Origin: Anthopleura xanthogrammica
Lineage: Eukaryota > Cnidaria > Anthozoa > Actiniaria > Actiniidae
DNA length: 64,000 nt
NCBI GenBank assembly: GCA_964019055.1
Contig: OZ025206.1
Location: 5,292,117 to 5,356,116, forward strand
Direction of reading: 5' to 3'
In this document: piece after piece, positions 56,052 to 64,000 of the stretch
Numbering within the stretch: position 1 is the first letter of the stretch
Layout of the letters: each line of letters opens with the position of its first letter
Program-made: the position numbers and the translations under genes
The notes under the pieces: generated by a model
Database searches by the model: none
Told to the model about the DNA's origin: nothing
Seen by the model: the letters and a program-made list of their open reading frames with translations, nothing else

Positions 56052-57985
56052 TTACTTCCCGACTTTCATTTCTAAGAATTGTGCTGACTTATGGGTTTTC
56101 CTCGTTCTAGATCCTTTCTTTGGCTGTCCATTGTCGCGTAAAGCCACGTACATTGCTGTGTTAGATTGGCTAAGATGAGTCGCAGAGGAAAAGGTGTCGA
56201 AACCAATTGATGTCGGGTACTGTCTAAATAAGGTATCTTTGCTAAGCTTGCTCTGTAACAGAAAAGCGACAAAAATAAATGTTAAAACCTTCTACATTTA
56301 GAGCTACTAAAAAATAAGCTGCTAATGAATATATTACAGAAATTTCGCACTGTAAATATATTAGAGTTTGAAATTGTCGTGCTGCCAGAAATCAGCTATA
56401 AAAACAATATATTGGAACTCCAAACTATATTAAAGGAGTTTATTGCCAATACATGCTCATTTTGTAAAGAGCTACTTATTTACTTTTCCCATACATTTTA
56501 ACATTGATAATATTTACTGAAAATATTCATCATTCATGATACAGTTAGACAACCTTTTGTTGTTAGATTGAGTATATATAAATTATGTTTTCTTATAGCA
56601 GCAATGAATGATGATCAATTATAAAATAGTTTGAGGCAATTTTTTGTTTTTAATAAAAACTCTATAGTTTTTTTAAACTTGTTTTGACTCCCACCACGAG
56701 AAACAGTTGATGAGAGAGCATTGAATATCCTTTCAGTTCTAAGATCAGCTGGAGCGGAACTTATAAACGAACAAAAAGAGGTGTTATTTGCGGATGCAAC
56801 AAAGCCCAGAACTTACCGTAGTCGAATATAGCCTTCCCTTGGAATCCATTGCAAGATATTTCTTCGCTTTTATGCCGTAGATTCGTAGTATGTTTTTACC
56901 AACTGATTCTAGTCGAAGCACAACTGTGATAAAGAAAATAAAACTTAGTTTATGTTATAATTTAAGTGAGAAAAAGTAAAGTTTAAAGCCAAAAAAATGT
57001 TTTCTTGGCAGTACTGCCGGAATACTGCGTAGCAAAATTTCTATTCTTCCTACGACCAGAATCCTTTTCGTAGTTCCTTTTTGGAGCAAAATTAACTCCA
57101 TTATCTTGCGACTTGCAAAAGATTTAAGTTATTTGAATAAGAAAGATAATTTGAAGAGGATACTGGTAGTAGTGGAACGAAAAACGATGTCAGCCGTATA
57201 TACACGTGCAATACACATAGTGTACTTTTCAAAAGCTTTAAGCCAAGATTAATCAATCAATTAATCAATCAAACGTAAAATCCAAGCTAGGTGGGTCTCG
57301 CACAACAAATACAACAGGTTTTAAGTCAAACAAAACCGGTTAAAACTTCGAGCCACGTTTTTTCGCACTAAATTTGCCAACATTTGAAAAATACATTTTA
57401 TGCAAGCTTATACCACTTTTCTAACCAATAATTTTGGTATTTTCATTAAGTTTTATTATGAAAAATTAATTTCAAAGGGAATGTCCAGTCACTTAGAGGT
57501 GGCCGGTTTGGAAGCAGAAAAGATGGTGACCAAACTTTCTCATTTATGAAAGATTAAATGCAACATCTAACACGTGCAAGCGAGTGAGTAGTTGGACTTA
57601 CCATTTGGACTATTAACGTTTAGACTTCCTTCAACGTCGCCATTGTTTTTAATCGCTAAGAACCACCCAGCTTTGCTTTGTAATCTAACATTCATCTTAA
57701 ATGTAGTACTAATGGCTTGTCTTTTTGGTCTGGTCTTGAATCCAATGGAGTCTAGGAATTCCCCTTCAAATGAGTTTGGCCGCCGAACAAGATTTTTGAT
57801 GTTCCATCTTCCTCTAGTTGGTCTGGCATGACAATTCGATGCAAATATTGCAGCTAAAATAAACACTAATGCCTGAAAAAGCAAAATACATCAAAGGTTA
57901 GTTAGCCAGTAGATCTAAGAGCGAACTGACTAAAGCAGCCATGTTGGGCTTGCTTGTTTTGTACCTCTAATGTAACAACACCCAT
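56052..57985 (-). CDS. Fibroblast growth factor family ligand (4 coding exons, 199 aa)
   Basis: Exons on the minus strand: 57965-57985 (7 codons, MGVVTLE), 57602-57872, 56817-56923 and 56052-56252 (stop TAA at 56052-56054). Phases 0, 1, 0 agree and total 600 nt. Residues 8-23 (ALVFILAAIFASNCHA) complete a signal peptide split by an intron. RPKR at residues 55-58 is a furin-type site. The beta-trefoil core shows AGWFLAIKNNGDVEG, NILRIYGIKAKKYLAMD and GRLYST; the C-terminus YVALRDNGQPKKGSRTRK is the heparin-binding FGF loop. The signature cysteine (D-C-x-F-x-E) is Thr (KDTLFRQ). It is a secreted ligand for FGFR tyrosine kinases; subfamily not assigned. It is convergent to the mosaic receptor gene. 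Confidence 0.87.
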
Positions 57986-58063
57986 TATTAGATCCTATGC
58001 TACAGCTATGATCTCTGGATATAAGTCTGCTCAGAATGACAAAACGACCCAGTGAACGCTGCT

Positions 58064-58070
58064 TTTTATA
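58064..58070 (-). promoter_or_regulatory. TATA box of the FGF gene
   Basis: On the minus strand the sequence reads gagTATAAAAAGCAGC about 80 bp upstream of the FGF initiator ATG (57985). A start site near 58035 would give a short 5' UTR. Confidence 0.55.
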
Positions 58071-58968
58071 CTCGTGTACCCTCGAAATACTTATATTGGT
58101 GATTACCCCTTAATATCAAATGAGAGATTATATTACTCGTTCTATAATTAATTAAAGCCCTCATTTCATTCTCCCACGCTCTTCTATCGACTTCCGCATC
58201 AAGACCGCCTGTACTCTTCAAAAATATGGCGACTTCCTTATTTGAGACAATTACGAGGACCAAGTTCTTGAACGCATCCAGATGCAGCTGTATTGATGAG
58301 CTTCCGCGTTCAATTGATCGCATACAAGTCGCGCTAGAATGGTTAGGGAAGACCCCGTAGCAACGCTTTAAAAGAGGTTCTATTTTAATCTACGTTACAG
58401 GGAAAACCCCGAATTGTTATTCTTAAACCTTTATGATCCCAGGTTCTCTCTGATTTGGCGAATCAACCAATCATAATTGAAGAGAAGTTTTGCAAGTGAA
58501 TGAGTAGAAATCTTGCGCGCGCGAACCTTGGAATAAAATTGAGCATGGAAGTCAATCATTTTTTGGCTTAAATTTTTTTGATGCAATTAGACAATAAGAC
58601 TCGTGGCACAAAAGAAAATAGCTCCATAGGGAATTCTGTTGATGTTCTGAGAAACCATGTTTTTGTTAAGTCAGCGATAAAAATCAATTTGCCTTGCAGA
58701 AAATATGCCTCCAAACAAAATACGCAACTTTCGCTTTAGATCTCGTACGTTTGCCCACAAAAATCTAAACTATCCAAAAACTTCAAAACTTTCTAGTAGA
58801 TCCTAGTAAGGCCGGGATACACTATGCACGCACAAACTAGCTTATAGCGAATATTTCCTGACAACTATCCAAATATTTCCTCATGTTTTCAACAAATTAG
58901 CACAGATTTTAAATCTGGTATTTACTCCTACTCACAGATTGATTAAATTTTGACAGATTTTCACTTAC

Positions 58969-59192
58969 CGTTGTCGTTTTATACATTCTTGGTAAAGGAG
59001 TGAATTATGATCCGACAGAATAAAATAAGCTCCGAAAATATTCAATAATATTGATAAATTGATAATTTCCTTCTTTTTCAAGCACAGGTTTTTCTTTCTG
59101 ACAGTTAGTGTAGCTAGTTCTTGGAGCTCCCAGCTTCTTGGTGTTGTCCCAGTCGCAGGCTGGAATGTGTGTGCTCGATTTATATCGGCCAT
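58969..59192 (-). CDS. Candidate first exon of a small membrane protein
   Basis: ATG at 59192 in a good context (aacATGGC) with TATAAAA just upstream, open for 74 codons to a gtaagt donor at 58968. It encodes MADINRAHTFQPATG, a basic stretch and a hydrophobic helix (IINLSILLNIFGAYFIL). A weak acceptor near 58640 would add IPYGAIFFCATSLIV and a stop. Not recognised; no homology can be claimed. Confidence 0.3.
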
Positions 59193-59199
59193 GTTTTTT

Positions 59200-60240
59200 A
59201 TAGACGCTGGTTGCTGAGATACACTCGTGCAAATAAAGCAAAATGACGTCATAAGGTAGGAAGCTAGAGAGAAATTTTCTTAACATATCGTCATATTATT
59301 GCGAGGAGGCCAATAATTTATCGTTATTTCGGGATAACAAACGCCCACATAGCATGGTAGGCTTAGTTTGGGCAATAAAGAATAGAAGGCACGCTAAATG
59401 ACGTAAAAAAATAACCGACATAACTTGAATGGCTGTGGAATAATCTTTGATCAGGAAAGATCTTCTCTCATGGTTGTAATAGTCACTATTTATATTAGGG
59501 ATATAGTTGTTCACTATTAGTATGCCTATAGTTGCAGCTCTAACACTCTAGGAAACTATACTGCGCTAATGGCTGCGAGAAACTTTGAAGGTTACTCGCA
59601 CGAATCACTTCGATCTACAAGGGTTTTTATTCGTTATAAGTGAGGTTGAAGTAATATGCTAAAAATTCTAGTGTCTAGCCACTGAACTGTGAAAATATTT
59701 TACAGCTGTTAAAAAAAACAATGTGGAAATTGCTCAAACTGCAGCAAAGATGAGAGGTACATTTTTCATATATTTGTACATTCAATATCTTGTCATTTAG
59801 GGGACATTTTAGTGTCGTTGGATACCATTCCTAACTTGTTATCACGTCGTTAACAAAGGCACGAGCCGATGTTTGGTTAACAATTTGCATAAGGGAAAAC
59901 CTTCAATGGTTCATTGAGCATATTGTTGTTGATAACGGTCACTCAATGTACTCCGACATGATGGGCAATAAATTTGACAAAGATGAGATTAGATAATGGT
60001 TAACACACCCATTCCACTTGAAAACCCCGGGAATGTAGTTATAATAGCAAATTAACAAACTTAAATATAAGGAAGAGGAAATCCAAAACGGTTCGTCAGC
60101 CAAACAATGTTCCGCTATGACAGAGGGTCTAAAAAAGCTCACCACATTTCATCCTTCCGATCTTCTTTTGTACGTAGAAACCATTCCAGACACTTGGGCT
60201 AGAAATTGCATCAGAAATGACATTGTTTGCATAACTTGGA
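59200..60240. other. Intergenic DNA without supported features
   Basis: Short frames on the minus strand (59296-59514, 59939-60145) have no recognisable motifs. Confidence 0.45.
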
Positions 60241-60244
60241 GAAT

Positions 60245-60487
60245 CTAAGTTTCTAAAATTGCTGGAATTTTAGTTTTTAAGCAAAAAAAAAATCTAGAAT
60301 GTTCAACTGTGTTTTTTGTCTGCCATTGCAGCAATGTGGCGACAACTTTTGAAGGAAGTGGGCCTCTTATCTGGCCGATAACAGGAGCAAAGTAGAAGAG
60401 GATTCTTATCGCTGTATAAAACACGTGTGGAAATCCCATATAGATAACTAGATAAACTGTTCCAATGAGAACTCCAATTCGTTTTTC
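60245..60487 (-). CDS. Candidate terminal exon with rhodopsin-like GPCR TM6-TM7 features, possibly decayed
   Basis: A strong acceptor (cttacttcccgtacag) on the minus strand opens an 80-codon exon ending TAG at 60245. EKRIGVLIGTVYLVIYMGFP resembles a GPCR TM6 with its preceding K-R, and PLPSKVVATLLQWQTKNTV resembles the start of TM7 (LLxW...N). CWxP and NPxxY are absent, so it may be a pseudogene or an unrelated membrane protein. The upstream side is occupied by a GA/GT microsatellite. Confidence 0.33.
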   Translation of the reverse strand, partial: EKRIGVLIGTVYLVIYMGFPHVFYTAIRILFYFAPVIGQIRGPLPSKVVATLLQWQTKNTVEHSRFFFCLKTKIPAILET

Positions 60488-60639
60488 CTGTACGGGAAGT
60501 AAGATTTTATAAGTGTGAAAAAGGAGTTTTGGAGTTAGTTGGTGGGACGACATTTCCGGCTTGCTGGTGATAGCAATAACGAAGTTATTTAGAAAAGAAA
60601 GAAAGACAAAAGAAAGACAAAAACAATTGAAGATACAAT

Positions 60640-61482
<843 letters not shown>

Positions 61483-61748
61483 ATAATATCAATGTGTAAT
61501 TCCTATTTTGATCATTCACGGTGAAGTTAAAGCAAAGCAGGTAAGATGATATCAAGTTGGGCAAAGACTATATCTTTAAATGAAATTCCTAAGCGCAAGA
61601 AACTTGGTCGGGCCTGTATTCAATAACCAATATATATATATATTGAACTTTTACGGATTAAAATTGAATTATTCTAGTAAAATCTTTTTGTTATTTCGAT
61701 TGCGTGTGGTGTGTTTTTTTGTCGACAAAGTTTAATTATATTTTATAG

Positions 61749-61901
61749 TTTTTTTTGAAGCTCAAAACAGACAGGTGGATCCATCTGAAGTACATCCCTG
61801 AGCTTGATGACACGTACGAGCTTAAACCCGATCCCCATCTGTTGCAAAAACGAACGTGTAGGGATCGGCGCGGCCGAAATCTAGACTCAACAATGAGTTA
61901 G
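61749..61901 (+). CDS. Candidate 3'-terminal exon, unknown gene
   Basis: After a T-rich tract and tatag acceptor the frame is open for 50 codons (WIHLKYIPELDDTYELKP is a hydrophilic, ordinary-looking stretch, then KRTCRDRRGRN) to TAG at 61899. It is locally GC-richer than its AT-rich surroundings and an AATAAA follows at 61912-61917. The protein is not recognised and no upstream exon was found. Confidence 0.33.
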   Translation, partial: FFLKLKTDRWIHLKYIPELDDTYELKPDPHLLQKRTCRDRRGRNLDSTMS

Positions 61902-62359
61902 AAATAGTCACAATAAAGTACAAGTTGTCTTATTCAATGTTGCATGTTTTTCTGCATTCACTCTATTGTGACAAATTCTTGTTTTCAAAACCTTGTGTAA
62001 AGGTCCTTAGTCGAAGCTTCATCAAGCACTAACTTTGCTGAGAAACTACAAACAAAACTGAGAATAAAGGATTCGTATAAAAACCTTCGTCAATTCATTG
62101 TTACAGCACCAGACATCGTGTTTGATTATTTACATTCACAAAACTAAGCAAATTATTATGGGTTTGCCCAAGAATTTCGTCAAGCGTAGAGACCTAAATG
62201 TGCCTGAAGCTGTTTGCCCATATCTGCCCCAAGCATTCCCGCTGGTACTGAAAGGCGTACGTTTTTAAAGCCGTAATTAATCTCGCCAAAACTGACACTA
62301 GCTGTTTTCAGTGATGCTGTTTTCTTTCTGCTGACTTCGTAAAAGCTTCTGCAATAGTT

Positions 62360-62735
62360 CTTTAGGGTTTATAGTTGTCATAGACAACTTTGGCTCCATC
62401 GGCTCAGTTTTACGGAGGTCTTTCTGAGTTGTCGTGAAAAATTTTGTCAACAACTTTTATGGAGGTTTTTAGTTGTCGTGGATAACTTTGGCTCCATCTT
62501 TTATGGACGTCTTTTCTGAGTTGTCGTGGACAATTTTGGCTAGCCATCTATATAGAAACCTTTATTTAAAATGAAATAAACTACAGGGTAGTCCAGTCAG
62601 GAGCCCTGTCTTTTATGGAGGTTTTTAATTGTCGTTTATAACTTTGGCTACATCTTTTATGGAGGTCTTTCTGAGTATTGTCGTGGATAATTCTTGCAAT
62701 AACTTTTATGGATTGGAGGTTTTTAGCTTTTTTTT
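62360..62735. repeat. Degenerate tandem repeat, unit about 85-95 bp
   Basis: acttttatggaggtttttag, ttgtcgtggataactttggc and ctttctgagttgtcgtgga recur three times with insertions between 62370 and 62730. Confidence 0.75.
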
Positions 62736-64000
62736 GCTCACTCGTGTTCAATAAATTATAATACTTCAGATTCTTGATTCAATTCATTTTTTTTGCTACT
62801 TCTCGTGAACAAGATTTGCAATCATTTCATCTTAGTGGCTTTAAGTTATACAAAATACCGACCTGTAAATACTGCAGCTGTAACTTTACCACAAACTTGA
62901 GGTGACACAATTGATGAAAAAAGATATTACTTACGAGCTTACGTAAGAGAGTAAAACGGAAAAATCGTTTTCTTCGGGTGATAAAAAGGTCAAAGCAAAA
63001 AGTAGAAGGAATGTCTCAGAAATTCACTACAAAATATGGAACTTGTAGAACGTTCAATTGTGAAAATATTTAGTAGGAAATAGATGAAATTCTTTTTTTT
63101 CATTTTTCACAAATCCTTGCATTCCTCGAATGCTTTCAAATTTTCTGCTAGCACAATTCCGGAAAATTAAGAAAATATCATAGGTACGTGGTGTTACAAT
63201 CCTTCACATCTACGGCACTGGGGCATGGAGCATGTTTCCTCGTTTTTGTTAAGTTCCACTAGGTTGGTGCTTTATTCACCTGTGTAGTCACGGTCTAGTG
63301 AAACTGGCTGAGTTGATTTCCGTCTAACGTAAATTTCATTTCCTAAGATTAGGGTCGGTTGGATTCATTCGAACTTTATTGATTGAATGGATGCAAGCAG
63401 AACATTTACTTTCCCGTTTGAATGGATCGTACGCTCGAGATCGTCATATTGTTAGGAAAAAATCCACTTCAGTTGTCAGAGAAACCATAGTGAAGTAATC
63501 TAGGACTGTTCGAGAAGGATTTCAAATACACGAAAATTATTTGTTCATTCGACTGTTCATTCTTTTTATTTCTAAACCAAGAAAATTGAAATGAAACTAA
63601 AGTGAAAGAATCTAGAATGAAAAAAATTAAGCACTTCGTGATGTTTTGGAAAATTTAAGTCTTAAGGATTTTAACAAGCTCGGTGTGCACGGGCTAAAAG
63701 TTGAAAGTGCAGTTGAATAGACAACTCCAAAACCAGCAAAAATTGTCAGTCTATTCGAACGAATACTCTTGAAGATAATTATGAAAAGATACTTGCCGGC
63801 AACTTAGGAATGTGAAGTTAAGCTTTTTAGATATAACTATGTTGTTGTTTTCTTGAAAGTAATAAGTGTGGTCCAAATTTCCAAGACCCTAAGAACTGTA
63901 AGAATACAACTAGATGCTTGACTCTGTGAAACGTTTTTTAAAACAATATGTAGCAGCATGCATGCCATCTAACATATATAAGGCAACACGCCCATGTATA
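62736..64000. other. AT-rich DNA without supported features
   Basis: No coding frame, RNA gene or clear repeat recognised to the end of the window. Confidence 0.5.

Noticed and set aside
58066..58323. 85-residue minus-strand frame upstream of the FGF gene
   Set aside because: No recognisable motif, overlaps the putative FGF promoter, and lacks a convincing splice context.

Overview
The window is eukaryotic nuclear DNA, AT-rich, with GT-AG introns, a tRNA-derived SINE family, several inverted-repeat (MITE-like) families and very long microsatellite arrays. The reconstructed genes (a shuffled-domain receptor combining TLDc, F5/8C, MAM, LamG, SEA-like and FN3 modules with a channel, and a metazoan FGF) point to an animal, most likely an anthozoan cnidarian such as a coral. 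The taxon is inferred, not proven.

Positions 1490-45064 (+ strand) hold one huge gene. I reconstructed 42 coding exons by hand. Every junction is GT-AG, phases agree across all 41 introns, and the exons sum to 9570 nt (3189 residues plus stop). The 5' end, including any signal peptide, was not found and probably lies upstream. Domain order: unassigned N-terminal module, TLDc, two F5/8C (discoidin) domains, a divergent LamG-like domain, MAM, a second TLDc, a six-cysteine EGF-like exon, LamG/pentraxin-like, SEA-like, twelve FN3 domains, then an ionotropic-glutamate-receptor-like channel (S1 remnant, M1, pore loop, M3, S2, M4, coiled-coil tail). The pore loop carries a potassium-type filter, TTLGYGD. 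The combination of extracellular-matrix ectodomain, iGluR topology and K+ filter is the most striking content of the window. I cannot name a characterised protein with this architecture.

Positions 45065-56000 are mostly non-coding: inverted-repeat elements, a degenerate Sushi/CCP fragment (about 47 kb), an 80-bp minisatellite, a roughly 90-bp-arm hairpin and two very long GGAT/ATCC arrays in opposite orientation.

Positions 56052-57985 (- strand) hold a complete small FGF-family gene with four coding exons and 199 residues, with signal peptide, a furin-type site and a TATA box upstream. From about 58 to 64 kb there are only weak candidates: a two-helix membrane exon near 59 kb (-), a GPCR-like terminal exon at 60.2-60.5 kb (-) and a possible 3'-terminal exon at 61.75-61.90 kb (+), plus simple repeats and local duplications.
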